Below are positions 1 through 12,161 of a stretch of 64,000 nt of DNA, piece after piece; within the stretch, counting starts at the first letter, position 1; every line of letters begins with the position of its first letter. The stretch comes from Tethya wilhelma (taxonomy: Eukaryota > Porifera > Demospongiae > Tethyida > Tethyidae). The translations under genes and the position numbers were made by a program. The DNA is taken from positions 4,815,087-4,879,086 of the forward strand of contig CAXIPT010000002.1 in NCBI GenBank assembly GCA_964030475.1, in the 5' to 3' direction. The notes beneath the pieces were generated by a model. That model searched no databases, was not told the origin of the DNA, and saw only the letters and a program-made list of their open reading frames with translations.

Positions 1-30
1 AGAGAGAGAGAGAAAGCATTATAAACCCAC

Positions 31-3000
31 CATAGAGATAAGACTCCCAGCTACAACTGTTCCTTGTGATATCTTGGTAGATACCCAGCTAACTCCTTTG
101 TCAATTCCCTAACACACACACACACATACACAAAGTTAGACAAGAGAAAAATATCGGTAATTCTCTACAAACTACATTCAACACAAAACAGTTACAAAAA
201 AACATCATTTATAGATTCTTACTCCAGCTACAGTAGATCCCCAAGTGGGTGTGTCCTTTGTCTCTGAAGCCACACCCTCTTTCTCGGACGATTTCTTATC
301 GTCAGTGTTTGTTGAGACGTCTACTGACTTGAGATCAGCCAGTTGGGAGAAGAGTTGGTCTAATTTGGCTAGCTCCTCTGGCGATGCTGAATCCAACGCT
401 ACACCAACTGAGGTACCGTCTAGTGCGTGTGTGTGTGTGTGTGTGTGTGTCAGTTTTAGGTTCCTAGTAAGAACTATTTCTATATCAATTTTAGCATAAT
501 TATATGATTTGATATCTCAGCCTAGGAAGGTCGTATGACAATGGGACTTGCGCCATTGCAATCAGCTCAAAGAGATCTTTTAAATGATGTGCTTTATTTC
601 GAAGTTTCCAAAATGGCCATTTTCTGAAAAAAATCGCACTCGACCATGGGCTATAGTTCATGGTATCGGACAAATTTGATGATCATGAATTTAGTTAAAA
701 ACTATATCATTTGAAAGATCTCATTGAGCTGATCACAATGGCACCAATCCCAGCTTCATACGACCTTCCTAGGCTGAGATATTAAGTCAAACATTATTCT
801 AAATTGGCAACAAAATACTTCCAATCAATGTCAATTTTGAAATAGTTATTTCACTTGATATCTCAGCCTAGGAAGGTCGTATAACAGGGGGACTTGCGCC
901 ATTGCGATCAGCTCAAAGAGATCTTTCAAATAATGTGCTTTATTACAAAGTTTTGAAAATGGTCGTTTTCTGAAAAAAATCGCACTCAACCATGGGCTAT
1001 AGTTCATGGTATTGGACAAATTTGATGATCATGAATTTAGTGAAAAACTATATCATTTGAAAGATCTCATTGAGCTGATTGCAATGGTACCAATCCCAGC
1101 TTCATAAGACCTTCCTAGGCTGAGATATTAAGTCAAACATTATTCCAAATAGGCAACAAAATACTCCCAATTGATGTCAATTTTAGAATAATTGTTTGAC
1201 TTGATATCTCAGCGTAGGAAGGTCGTATAACAGTGGGACTTGCACCATTGTGATCAGCTCAAATAGTGTTCTTTCTTTCAAAGTTTTGAAATTGTCAGAA
1301 AAAAAAACTCACTCAACCATGGGCTATAGTTCATGGTATCGGACAAATTTGATTACTATATTTGCAAGACCTCATTGAGCTGATTGCAACGATTAGGTGA
1401 CTAGATTGACTGATATACAAAAAATAATTAATGTCAAACAATTTCTCTAAAATCTCAAGAAAACTTCAATTAATTCCCTTTACCTTCGTTCCTCAGCTCT
1501 GGAAACATGTAGACTCTCTCACTGGCCTTCAAAATGGGGGATTTCCCAGGAATTAGCGGGTAAACGAACCCCCCACATTGAAGGAATGCTGGAGGTTGCC
1601 CCTCAATCTGATCGCGATAACGAAACACACTCACAGCATCCACGTCTTCGTACTTCCTAACATGGTCCTTTTTATCGACTTCAAACAGTCCAATACCTAC
1701 ATGAATTAATGCAAAACTATCGTATAGCGGGAAAGTTTTGTGGTATCAAACTTTTGCTCTAGTCAAAAATTTTGCGGTTTAACTTTCACGGATTAGCTGT
1801 GCGAGTCCATACGTATATACATTATGAAAAATTTTGCAGATAAAAACTTTCACAGATGGATCGTGATCTGCGAAAACCACGAAAGTTAAACCCTGTGAAA
1901 CTTTCCTGCTATATGGTAGTAGAAAGCAAAAGGGTGAAGATGGAATTTATTTCACACTGCCACTTGATGCTTTAGCAGGTGCATTATTAATTTTAATAAC
2001 TATAATTACATTATTAATTATAACTGACCAACCTGTGTCAATGTTGAACACAAGATCAGCTTTTACTTCCTCTTTTTGTCCTCCTCTTGCACTCGTGCTT
2101 GCTGTAGTACTGGTTTGACCACTCACAGAACTTGTCAAACGAGTATTGCTAGTCGTAGAAGCTGACACACTTCTTCTGAGAGCTCTGTCTTCAATCTCAA
2201 GCTGTAGCAGTACCTCCATTCTTGACTTGATCTGCTCCTTCATCCTGAAGACAAACACACACACACATACACACACACACACATATTGGAGGTTAGACAG
2301 ATTACCATAAATAATGCTTTTTTGGGGATATTGTTATGAATCAAGTTGGTTTTCCAGCGGGTCTTTTTCATTACTTAATTATTTAGACAAACTGCTGAGA
2401 AGAATGTGGAAGAATGAAGAAGCAAAACTTAAAGGATTTCAGCTAGACAAATACGACTGTGATCTATATACTTGGTAGTGGTCTCCACTTTACCTACAGT
2501 TGTAAGACCTGGCTCCTCTGTACATTACATACATGTAGTTTGTCACAGTTTCAATCAACAGATAAAACAAACAAATAAACAAACAAACAAATAAACAAAC
2601 AAACAAACAAATAAACAAACAAACAGACAAACAAACAAACAACTTACTTTTCCATCTTTGATCTCATCTCGTGCAGCAGTGTTGAATCATCCCTCGTGCT
2701 CAGACCCACACTACTCAACATGGCCGCCAACCCCGACCTGATGGTAGAGAGACTCTTGTTGTACATCTCAAGAGCTTCCATCCTATCTCCTCTCTCGTCT
2801 AGTGTCAAGGCCTTCGATATTATTCTGCAGATGTGTGCATATACGTATAAATAGATCACTGACAAACTTCAGACTGATCATAAATTATAGAAATTCTAAA
2901 TTAGTAGTTGCCGAATTACTTCTCTCAATTGTGAATGCAAGGTCGAATACAATAGTACTACTCACTTTTTAGCCTCTTCATAGTAACTCTGTCCTAACAT

Positions 3001-3156
3001 TGCCTTTCTGTCAGCCATTGACCTGGACATCAGGTCACTGCTACTAGTTGTCCTGGTACCTGCCACACTTGTTGTCCTGACCTGCTGAGGTTTGGATCTC
3101 ACTCCACTGCCCCTCTGCTGGGAACTAACTGCTGGTCTTCGTTCTTCTTGCAACAT
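31..3156 (-). CDS. SPART: Spartin (SPART/SPG20) homologue, 3' end beyond window
   Basis: Spartin is a MIT-domain protein of endosomes, lipid droplets and mitochondria. Six exons are visible on the minus strand: 3156-2966, 2824-2648, 2244-2033, 1696-1484, 419-223 and 108-31. All have GT-AG borders and compatible phases. Exons 1-3 hold the MIT helices (segments ALTLDERGDRMEALEMYNKS and KEQIKSRMEVLLQLEIEDRAL). Exon 4 carries the most diagnostic block, QPPAFLQCGGFVYPLIPGKS followed by SPILKASERVYMFPE, which matches human spartin closely. Exon 5 resembles the following VGVVL..LPEDDRELFEDLL region. Exon 6 begins the senescence domain (GVSWVSTKISQGTVVAGSLI), and the rest lies beyond position 1. The start is the ATG at 3156 (MLQEERRP). 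The unusually large exon 4-5 intron holds a tandem foldback array. ARL5 starts 407 bp away on the opposite strand. Confidence 0.85.
475..1392. repeat. Tandem array of foldback element, ~346-bp period, about 2.5 copies
   Basis: Units begin at 512, 858 and 1204, exactly 346 bp apart. Each unit is a foldback: the left arm ATATCTCAGCCTAGGAAGG returns as its reverse complement at the right end (near 782 and 1128). Inner arm sequence also pairs (CAGCTCAAAGAGATCTTT against AAAGATCTCATTGAGCTG). The third unit is truncated. The ~75-bp spacers are also similar, so the amplified unit is element plus spacer. The array lies in a spartin intron. Confidence 0.9.
1720..1918. mobile_element. MITE-like inverted-repeat element (family TATAGCGGGAAAGTTT), copy 1
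   Basis: A ~200-bp element with terminal inverted repeats: TATAGCGGGAAAGTTT on the left, and AAACTTTCCTGCTATA on the right. Internal GGTTTAACTTTC and GAAAGTTAAACC also pair. A second, better-preserved copy is at 60435-60646. No ORF. Non-autonomous DNA transposon is the best reading. It lies in the spartin exon 3-4 intron. Confidence 0.8.
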
Positions 3157-3562
3157 TTTGACAAAGAATCAAAGGATAAAAACACTTTATCCAGTTTAGT
3201 TTGTATAAAACTCGACAATCTGTGGCTATGGTTTGAAAATCTGGACAGCTTTATGATCTGTGAACGTCTTTCAGTCTTGAAATGGTATCTACTGGCTTCA
3301 AGTGGCTGATATGAGGTAATTGGAACCATCCATCACATGTGACTTGTCACATTTGACTATTGACGAGTTGCTGAATCAGCAAACATGCTCATTGGGATTT
3401 TACTTCAATTTCGTTTAATTGGAGACAACAAGGTCAAAGGTCGACAATAATTTTGCACTGTCAACATCTATGAAGCGAAGCGAAGCCAACTGATGATATG
3501 TAGAGAGAGAGAGAGAGCGTTTATTAGAGACACTAAAGCACTACAAGTGGAGTAGATGAAAC
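3157..3562. promoter_or_regulatory. Shared intergenic interval between divergent spartin and ARL5
   Basis: About 406 bp separate the two start codons of divergently transcribed genes, so the interval should hold both 5' UTRs and a probable bidirectional promoter. A short GA run is near 3503. No TATA box or specific factor site can be assigned with confidence. Confidence 0.5.
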
Positions 3563-4636
3563 ATGGGCTTATTGTGGGCCAAGCTATGGAAGATGTTTGG
3601 GCGCGAAGGTGGGTAGATATGCGAGTGTGTGAGTGTGAGTCGATCTGTATGTGTGTGTGATCTCTTTTCTTTCTTTGTCGTTTTGTCTGTGTGCGTGTAC
3701 GTGTGTATAGAGTACAAGATTATCATAGTAGGTCTGGATAACGCTGGCAAGACAACCATTTTATATCAATTGTAAGTTCATGGTGGATATTCTGTTTGAA
3801 AATCAATCAGAAATGGCTTGAGGCACAGTATGGGTCTATATGTCTTTGTGTGTACATGTATGTGGTTGATTTGATTAGTCTGTCAAAAAGAGCTCTTCAA
3901 AGGACTTGTTCCAGTGGATATGTCTGTACTAATGATATTATACTATTGTGCTTGGCTTTTACATGACCTAGCCAACCAGCTGACTCTACTCTTGCCATAT
4001 TCGATCACATATCATGTACTTTGTACCCTAAGGCACTTTCCATTACTACCATGATGTAATGATGACATCATCTGTTCTTTGATTGGCCTGCCGACAACAA
4101 GGAGTGTATGTTTTTCACACACGTTCAAACATTCTTAGAATAACCTTGAATTCCTGACGTATCATGTGAACCATAGTTGATAGTGTGAAAATATGGAACC
4201 TGATCTATATAAACAGACTGAAGGTTTAAAGTTTACCTGCCTTCAGTCTTGTTTCTTATTTTTTCTTTTGTTCTCCCTAAAGCTTGTCAGAGTGGTGCCA
4301 CACCACTCTGGTCGAGCTAAATTTACTTTGATGGGGTTCATTTTTATTAAAAGACTGCATAAAAATCACAAGAATGCTTTGAAGTTTTCTTTGGTACCAC
4401 TCTGATCAAGTCGTCTTGGGGAGAACCCTGTTAATCTTAGTCTCTCTGGTGGGAAAATGTCCCAACGAACTAGACTAACGATTATATAAAGTGTATGAAG
4501 TTTACTGGTAAAGTAGACGTCATTCTTTGTAGATTATTGGGTGGCTTTGTGGCTAGACAGGTGGTGGTTAGGAAGAGAAGCTGTTAATAAAGTTTACTGA
4601 TTGTGTATGGTTAACTTCATTTGCACTTATTGATTT

Positions 4637-4701
<65 letters not shown>

Positions 4702-4904
4702 CTAATGAATGAAGTGGTCCACACATCTCCAACCATTGGTAGTAATGTAGAAGAGGTTAGTCTAAAAATAACTTAATAATTAAGGGAGTTCCCAGGGACT
4801 CACTCCCCTCCCCCCCTTCCCTGATTTAGCAGGTGATTAACCTTTGCTAAGGGGGGGTATAATATAGACTAACAAAAGTTTTTTGTTGTTTTTTTTTTTG
4901 CTCC

Positions 4905-4944
<40 letters not shown>

Positions 4945-5135
4945 TATCTTCACGATAGGTGAAATGGCGGAACATTCATTTTGTGATGTGGGATATAGGA
5001 GGTCAGGAGTCCCTCCGGCAGGCTTGGAGCACCTACTACACAGGAACACACTTCCTTATTTTGGTTGTAGACAGCACGGACAGAGAGAGGCTGTCTGTGT
5101 CAAAGGAGGAGCTTTACAAGATGCTAAGCCACGAG
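3563..5135 (+). CDS. ARL5: ARL5 (Arf-like GTPase 5), 3' end lost in assembly gap
   Basis: A small GTPase of the trans-Golgi that recruits the GARP tether. Four exons: 3563-3608, 3711-3771, 4701-4755 and 4959-5135, in phase (113 codons of about 179 expected). The protein starts [20 protein letters not shown] with the myristoylation Gly2. It has the P-loop GLDNAGKTT, the switch I segment [16 protein letters not shown], the switch II block [19 protein letters not shown] with the catalytic Gln, and [22 protein letters not shown], all near-identical to human ARL5A/B. The C-terminal third with the NKQD guanine-specificity motif is absent before the gap at 5441. The acceptor of exon 3 sits at the end of a (CT)n(CA)n run. 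Orthology is near certain; only completeness is in doubt. Confidence 0.92.
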
Positions 5136-5140
5136 GTCTG

Positions 5141-5200
<60 letters not shown>

Positions 5201-5440
5201 TCGGTTTCATTTTCAGTTCTATGCACACAAAAAAGTAGCCTGTACCATATTTGATTCGGTCCCTACAAACATATAAAAAAAAAAAACCTCGATCTTTTAC
5301 AGTTGTCACTTGCACACATTTTCACATGTTTCACTCCTGTATATGTACCTCTGCTCATGCATAAATAAAAAGAAGAGACAACATATACTTACATTTATAT
5401 TCATTGCTATTCTCTTTTTGCTATAATTAGTAAACACACA

Positions 5441-5441
5441 N
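5441..5441. other. Assembly gap (single n) truncating ARL5
   Basis: One n follows ACACACA. ARL5 lacks its last ~65 residues and a new gene begins 150 bp later, so the n probably stands for a gap of unknown length. Confidence 0.7.
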
Positions 5442-5590
5442 TTGTCCGCTTACGATCCATCGAGATCGAACCATTTTGTGATTATCAAGCTGTAAATTGG
5501 TTCTGGAAGGTGTTTCCCTAATCATCCAATTTGATCTACCACGAGTTTATCTTCTGTCGACTGTCAGCAAGTGTTGAACGAGAAGACAAC

Positions 5591-6718
5591 ATGTCGAGCA
5601 AAGACGGAGGACACACAAAACGTGAGATGGGGAGAAAAAAAAATGTATAGGCAGCTGCCAAAATATGTGATTGGGGAAAAGAAAAGTTTATGATAATGTA
5701 CTATTTTGAAGGCAACTGCCAAATTTTAGCCTAGAATTTGTACAGATATTGCCCACCCATAATTTTTTTAGAAATTATGATACATATTCTTGTGTAAAAT
5801 CCCGACAATTTTTATACATAATGTTGACTAACATTCAGTGTATAGATTTATCAGAGCAAACACTCACACACACACATACTCATACTTATACACACACACA
5901 TACTCACTCAGTGACCAACTCTCAGTCACCTCCTCCTTCTTCTACATCTGTTGCCTCTCGTGGCAAACGTAAGCTCAACTTTGATCGTGAGTTGTACGCC
6001 TTTCGTGGGAAGACCCTCTTCTTTGATCTCCCTGGCTACAAGCACCTCGATAAGCTAGAACATGAGCTGACTCAGCGAGGGGGCAAAGTGGCGAAATTCT
6101 TTCAACGGGGGGTCAAATATCTCATCACGAATCGCCCCCAAGGAGACAAGAAATCGGATCAACAGACCCCCTCCCCCCGTACCCCCGGCACCAACGGTAG
6201 CAGGGGTGTGTCCGGTGTCCTGTCCCCCGTCTTGGAGAGTCCGGGGAGCAACGAGAGTGAGGGGCGTGGCAGTGGCGTGAAACAACAGGAGCTGTCGCAG
6301 CACTCGAGGGTCGCCAAGATCATGGCTGCCTCGGTGAGTTAGGATGAGGGGAAAATTTTACCACTTTTAGCTAGTGACTGTTGCTAAAGACGTTTCTTTA
6401 ATATTTTCCGGCACTTGAAAACAAGATTATTTTCTTCCTTATACGTGTGTATGATAGCAATACTCTTTTTTATGTGTATATCTCGATTTCACGTTCACTC
6501 TCTCTCTCTCACACACATACACACACACACACACACGCCATTTGCTGTGCAGAAGTTGAAACAAGGCAATAAGATGTCTGTGGACCTGGTGGAGCGGGCC
6601 AAGACGTGGAACTGCAAAGTGGTTTCTCTCACGGAGATCTTGAAGGAGCTAAAGAGACTGAAACCTCTGCCGACCAAGACAGAGGGCGAGGGGGAGAAGG
6701 GACGAGGGAAAGGGAAAG
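5591..6718 (+). CDS. DBF4: DBF4-like Cdc7 regulatory subunit, N-terminal part only
   Basis: DBF4 activates CDC7 kinase at replication origins. Three exons with matching phases: 5591-5621 (MSSKDGGHTK), 5912-6333 and 6553-6718. Exon 2 has the BRCT-like motif N, with LYAFRGKTLFFDLPGYKHLD followed by KLEHELTQRGGKVAKFF and VKYLITNR. Human DBF4 has GKVFYLDLP..LGGRVEEFLSKDISYLISN in the same arrangement. A Ser/Pro-rich linker follows. Exon 3 (LVERAKTWNCKVVSLTEILKELKRL) matches the second half of the domain (NALSWGVKILHIDDIRYYI). Motifs M and C (zinc finger) are not seen before the gap at 7047 and are presumably missing from the assembly. A different BRCT protein cannot be fully excluded. Confidence 0.75.
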
Positions 6719-6996
6719 GTGGGCGTGTCCAGTATGTATGTTTGTATAATTGTATTAGAAAAATCATTGGAAAAATCTTGAGATCTAGTTATTGAAAGTT
6801 TGCTCATTTTCATTGCTTCAAAGTACACGAATTTACCCTACAGTCCTAGTTCTCGAGGCTAGGCAACTGAGTGGCTCGACCTTTTGCCAATTTATTTGAT
6901 ACTTGCCTGAGCAGGCATTGGGAGGGTTCCTTTAGGTTTGAGATTGTTTGAAAACATGCAATAATCACCATCGTCAAAAATCTGTTTATTTGAATT

Positions 6997-7046
<50 letters not shown>
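6719..7046. repeat. Intronic tail of DBF4-like gene ending in a (CT)n run
   Basis: No coding exon is recognised. The last ~45 bases (7002-7046) are a (CT)n tract that runs straight into the n at 7047. Confidence 0.6.
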
Positions 7047-7047
7047 N
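7047..7047. other. Assembly gap (single n) between DBF4-like and MK5 halves
   Basis: The n follows a long (CT)n run. The next base begins the Phe codon of a kinase DFG motif whose Asp and whole upstream domain are absent, while DBF4 stops upstream. Two unrelated partial genes abut here. Confidence 0.8.
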
Positions 7048-8013
7048 TTCGGGTTCGCTAAAGTCGATAATGGTGATTTAACCACGCCCCAGTTCACTCC
7101 TTATTACGTGGCACCTCAAGTGCTCGAAGCTCAAAAACGACAAAAAGAGATCCGTCTAGGTCAAAGGTCACCTGGTAGCCCGTACTACTACGACAAGAGC
7201 TGTGACATGTGGTCCATGGGCGTGATCCTCTACATCATGCTGTGCGGGTACCCACCGTTCTATTCCGAGATTCCAAACCAACCCATCACCCAGCGAATGC
7301 GCACTCGAATTATGTCCGGAGAATTCGATTTCCCCTCAAATGAGTGGAAGGGAATATCAGACTCGGCCAAAGATCTCGTACGAAAGCTTCTCTGTGTCGA
7401 ACCCACAGACAGAGTCACCGTAGACGACCTCCTACGTCACGGTTGGCTGGTCAGCAGTAACGTACCCTCTCGCGATCTCCCCTCTCCCGGGAACATGTTG
7501 GACAAGGAGACATTGGACCAGATCAAGGCCTACCATAGCGAATTCCTCCAAGGGATGAGAAGAGAAGAAGAGGGGTTTTATCTCAAACCGATCGGAAAGA
7601 GCAAGAACAAACTTCTCAACAGTCGCAAGCAGCCTAATGCGCAAGTTACGGAGAAAATGAACACAACTTTGCCAGCCAGTTTACCCGATGCTGCAAGCGC
7701 TCATACGGAACATCGTAGGAAATCTGTCGACGATGCTATTCAGAGTTTGAAAGAGCTAAAAGACATTTGTATCATGCCTCCACCACTTCCTGTAGGCTCC
7801 TCAGAGATGCTGTATGCTGACTCTACTCTCATTGAGGGGGTCAAGAAAGCCATCACGTTTAACGAAAACCACACCTTGCTGACAAACGCCCTCAAGACTG
7901 AGACGTGGGACATGGAGACAAAGTGCTTCACAGGGATGGTGAATCGCCCGCGACTGGCAACTAGCTTGCAGAAGATTATAGACAGTTCACCAAGCATCAT
8001 GGTCACTACTTAG
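7048..8013 (+). CDS. MAPKAPK5: MAPKAPK5 (MK5/PRAK) kinase, C-terminal half, one open exon
   Basis: A Ser/Thr kinase acting downstream of p38 and ERK3/4. The frame is open from the gap to the TAG at 8011 (321 codons). It begins FGFAKVDNGDLTTPQFTPYY, the second half of DFG plus the activation loop with the regulatory Thr in LTTPQFTPYYVAPQVLEAQ; human MK5 has LMTPQFTPYYVAPQVLEAQ. Next come the YYYDKSCDMWSMGVILYIML block, the GYPPFYSEI segment and the conserved helices to VDDLLRHGWL. The last ~150 residues correspond to the MK5-specific tail that binds ERK3/4 and carries NES/NLS functions. The glycine loop, Lys and HRD lie in the gap at 7047. MK5 rather than MK2/3 is favoured by the activation loop and tail. 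Confidence 0.88.
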   Translation, partial: FGFAKVDNGDLTTPQFTPYYVAPQVLEAQKRQKEIRLGQRSPGSPYYYDKSCDMWSMGVILYIMLCGYPPFYSEIPNQPITQRMRTRIMSGEFDFPSNEWKGISDSAKDLVRKLLCVEPTDRVTVDDLLRHGWLVSSNVPSRDLPSPGNMLDKETLDQIKAYHSEFLQGMRREEEGFYLKPIGKSKNKLLNSRKQPNAQVTEKMNTTLPASLPDAASAHTEHRRKSVDDAIQSLKELKDICIMPPPLPVGSSEMLYADSTLIEGVKKAITFNENHTLLTNALKTETWDMETKCFTGMVNRPRLATSLQKIIDSSPSIMVTT

Positions 8014-9617
8014 TGATGTTTTGTTTGTACATACTTGCACACAATGTCGTATTGATTTATAGGCAGTCCTCAGCTCCTTAGTTATTAAATTTTATATGCA
8101 CATAATTTATATGTACAGTTCTACAGTTCTAAACTGTAGTTGAGTGGTGTACTTTTTTTCATAATGTTTGCATTAATTTATTTGAAACATTTTTGATTTC
8201 AGCAGTAGAAATTTAATATTATTATAGGATTTTCTTTTGAGAGGAATGACATGTTTCTAAATAAGCGAAAGTGCGTGATGTGTAGTAATATTAAAATGAT
8301 ATTGATTAAAATTCCCACCCGTTTAGTGGTTACAAAAATGGGGGAGGGTACTCGCGGCGCTAACCAGACTATGAATATCATTAAAACAGCATCCCACAAC
8401 ATTTGAACGAGAAAGGCCACGCTGGCTGTCAAAATAAAAGATGCCAAGCTTGCAAAATACACGATAGAGCAAACAGCAAGAAGGTGTCTATGTTTATCTT
8501 GCTGGAGTTAAGTCTACTACATCCTAGGCAACTGGAAAAGGCTCAGGGAAATTTCGTGGCACCAACTGGGAAGCTGCTAATCAAGTAGTTTACCGTTCTA
8601 AAGTGTGAAAGTACCCTTTGCAGGATCTACTAGAATTACCCAGCGTACTTTTTGTCGTGAAGGTAAGTTTGACGGTGCAGGTTCAAGTGGTGTTATTGAT
8701 GTAAATGAATAGACAACTGTTTGCTCTCCATGTTGCATGTGTTGTGGGAACACAAGTGAGTGTTTGTGTAAAAACTGACACGTCCTTTTGATATCTTATG
8801 GTGCATACTGCATAAGCAAAGTGCTACCAATCCAGGATATAGCATGTGTATGTGTGAAAAGTACTGTCTTGTTATACTTGCAGCATTTTGTGCTTCTGTT
8901 TTTGCAATACCTAGTCTTCTCTACTCTACATTTGACACTCCCTCCCCTCAATCCATTCACTGTGGTTTGAGAGGAGGTTGAGAATTCAACCACAGACTAT
9001 TCCACAGACACCTCAAGTCTGTTCTAAATTTGCACTTGGACAAGCTCAAGCTTGTCTCGTGGTTGTTTTCTCAAGTGGCCAATTATAAGTGCTTACTAAT
9101 TAGTTCGTGGTTTTAGAGGACATTGTTTAGCGATGATTGATTGCAAACGTTAATTATTTCGAACAAAATCTTAATTATTACGTATTTCCAAATTTGTATA
9201 GCCAGCTTCTAAGAATTTTACATATAAAGTTATGTAGTTGATAATTGGGTACACTAAAAATTAATGGTACGGTTGTTTACATTATACACATACGATCTAT
9301 TAAATGTGTGCCTGAGCATGCTAGGCAACAAGATGGATTATAGGAGGTTTTGAGATTGTGTTGAAGGAATGGATGACCTACTGAAGGTTTCCTAGCCCTT
9401 TTATTCCAATGTTCTTTATAGCTAGTGCAAGTTATGTTGCTACGGGGAAATGTTGTGAACTTGTGATGTGTTTTGTTTTGGTGTGAACTCTTCACTTCAT
9501 TTCATCAGCTAATGGTGTGAACTCTCTAGAGAGGCAGTGAATGGTCTAGTGTGAACCACTGGTGTATAATGAAGTATGAAACTGGTTTTATAGTGACACA
9601 CACATTAGCTTGACCTG

Positions 9618-9652
<35 letters not shown>

Positions 9653-10587
9653 CTCTCTCTTACACACAAAAGCAAATGCTTCAGCTTAACTTCATTGTGA
9701 TAATTCATCAGACTACACAGTGTATTGCCCAGTGAGCATTACTGGAATATCTCTCCTCCCTAATTGGCTAAGGTTGAGCAAACTGTCCAACCATTCCCGA
9801 TGGTTCGTGAAAGGCAGGGCCCATCCTCCATGTAGACACATTGGTGGTCTTATTTAGCAATATGACCACATTAATATAGTATGATGATATGGTGTTTATA
9901 ATATTGTATATAGCTATGTCTTTTCCATTTACTAAAATGGAACAAATTCCATACAGTGTGTGTGTTTGTGTGTATGCAAGTTTTCTGGAGATGAAATAGT
10001 ATTGCATTCATGCTAATTGTTCCAAATTATTTATCCAATTAAGTGAAACCTGATTGCATTAATCGGCTATATCTAAGTTACTACCCTGTGTACGTGTGTA
10101 GAGTTCAACCATCTACACCAGCTCAGACATGCTATGCTTTGATGGATCCCCGTGGCATTCAAATGTTATGACAATAACTTCATTCCAAAGATGGTTGTTC
10201 AATTTATATCATCATCTCGTGGGATATCATCGCGTTAGTACCTTCCTGAGTTGCTAACATGTGACAATAGCTGTAACCTTTTTGAGGCTGTTAAAGTGTT
10301 TTACCAACATTTCTCTCAGTGCTACATTCATGGGTATAGCTATGAGGGTAACTTTTGTTGAAGATTTGATGAAAACTGAGATTACACACACACAGACACT
10401 GAATGTGTTGATGGTGGTACTGCATGCTACATTCATACCATAAGAAAACTGTTTTATTTATTAAAGAATGTGTGTGTGTATATAAGGTCAAATTTTTCCC
10501 TGTGTGGGTCTGTCAGAATTATTGGTGTTGGTTTTTATAGAACGGTATGCTTGAATTTTTATCCCATGTGTATTTTGAAAGCTAGAC

Positions 10588-10641
<54 letters not shown>

Positions 10642-10932
10642 ATTGTGTGTGTGAATTCCAGCGTAATTACATCAACCAGAGCAAAAAGTTCCAGAGGAAA
10701 TAACTCATCTACTGCATGTCTCTATGGTGTGTGTGTTGTTCACTAGACCTTGTAATGTTCTCATAAGCAAACAGATTAATTAGAGGGGGGAAGGAGACTA
10801 TTATGTTGAGTTATGGCTTCTCACTAGCTAGTTCAAGGTGGCTACTGTACTCCCTCAGTTGATGACTACATGAGTTGGATACTAGGGTACAAATTACTGA
10901 CACCACATAATGATATTAATAGGAATTGACGA
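8014..10932. other. Intergenic stretch, no supported gene
   Basis: Nearly 3 kb between MK5 and the SRCIN1-like gene. Short open frames lack splice-compatible partners and recognisable domains. A (CT)n run lies near 9621-9659 and a long (GT)n run at 10581-10640. A short Cys-rich frame at 8403-8460 (HAGCQNKRCQACKIHD) could be a relic of a mobile-element protein, but this is too weak to call. Confidence 0.6.
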
Positions 10933-10961
10933 CCACACACACACACACACACACACACACN

Positions 10962-11010
<49 letters not shown>

Positions 11011-11057
11011 ACACACTCACACACACTCACACACACACACACACTCACACACAAAGA
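10933..11057. repeat. (CA)n microsatellite with gap, abutting first SRCIN1-like exon
   Basis: About 120 bp of CA dinucleotide, interrupted by TCACAC variants and by an n at 10961, ends 17 bp before the ATG at 11074. It would lie in the 5' UTR or core promoter. Confidence 0.9.
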
Positions 11058-11073
11058 GAGAGACTCGATCATC

Positions 11074-12129
11074 ATGCCAGAGTTCAGGTTCCGTCGCAAG
11101 AAGCAACAGAATCGTCGTCACACTCTTCACGATCCTGACGAAACAAAGCAACAACTCAAGGCCGCCACTCAACAACTGCAACAAAACCAAGAACCCGTCA
11201 AACAGGATAAACCAGGCAGACAAAGAGAGAAGAGGAACAGCCTCGTACAGGAAAAGGAAAAGTTCTTCGAGTTACTCAAGAACAAATATCCGGAACAGGC
11301 AAACGACTTGGAAGTCCAACAAGTGCTAAGTAACGGCGGGTCACAGGATGCGGCAGAGCTTGGCCACCCCCATCATGAAGCGAGCGATGAACAGTTTGAT
11401 TTCAGTGAGGAGGCCGGTATCATCACCACCACCAGTTCATCGATGCTGCCCTCCATCAAGGCCTCGGTTCATCGCAGGATCTCAAACAGTTTCCATGGTG
11501 AGTCAATATTGTGACCAATACTGTGGCTGCATGTACTCTGGTACTGTACATTAGCCTGAAATACTGTGTGGTGAATGTGTGATGAATACATTCGGTTGGC
11601 TTGGCCTCTACCTGCGCTCTCTCCTTTGACCTTTCACTGGCCAAAAGTAAGAGCTTTCATGGGTATGGCTAGAGGATTTTATAAAAAATGACTTTTAAGG
11701 CTAGGGCTAGGACTAGGGGGGTTTATAAAAAAAATGACTTTTAGGGCTAGGGCTAGGGCTAGGGGATTTTATAAAAAATAACTTTTAAGGCTAGGGCTAG
11801 GACTAGGGGGGTTTATAAAAAAAATGACTTTTAGGGCTAGGGCTAGGGGATTTTATAAAAAAATGACTTTTAAGGCTAGGGCTAGGGGGATTTATAAAAA
11901 TGACTTTTAAGGCTAGGGCTAGGGGGATTTTATAAAAATGACTTTTGAGGCTAGGGCTAGGGACAAGCCTAGGTTAGGTAGTTGCCATGACAACTCTTAT
12001 AATAATCATATCAGCTCCTGACCTGATAAACCAGAATTATATAATATGTGAGTTTATTATAAACACTTTTTTCTGAAAAATAGATCAATTGCCAATTTGG
12101 TTTGTGTGTGTAAATGTAAGGATCGAGAA

Positions 12130-12161
<32 letters not shown>

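Noticed and set aside
4883..5254. Long open frame through (CA)n and (CT)n at the ARL5 exon
   Set aside because: Wrong frame. The ARL5 frame starts at 4959, and the open extension is a by-product of dinucleotide repeats that lack stops.
5591..8013. A DBF4-MK5 kinase fusion gene
   Set aside because: The two halves meet only at an n in a (CT)n run, the kinase starts mid-DFG, and no exon joins them. Assembly gap is the simpler explanation.
8403..8588. Cys-rich short frame (CQNKRCQACKI) as a transposon protein
   Set aside because: Only ~15 suggestive residues, with no flanking reverse transcriptase or nuclease motif.
10866..11329. Open frames through the (CA)n tract before SRCIN1-like exon 1
   Set aside because: Low-complexity translations (His-Thr or Val-Cys runs). 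The real exon is in another frame from 11074.
11655..11975. Interstitial telomere array
   Set aside because: Units contain AGGGCTAGGG rather than TTAGGG runs and are interrupted by a constant AT-rich block. This is a minisatellite.
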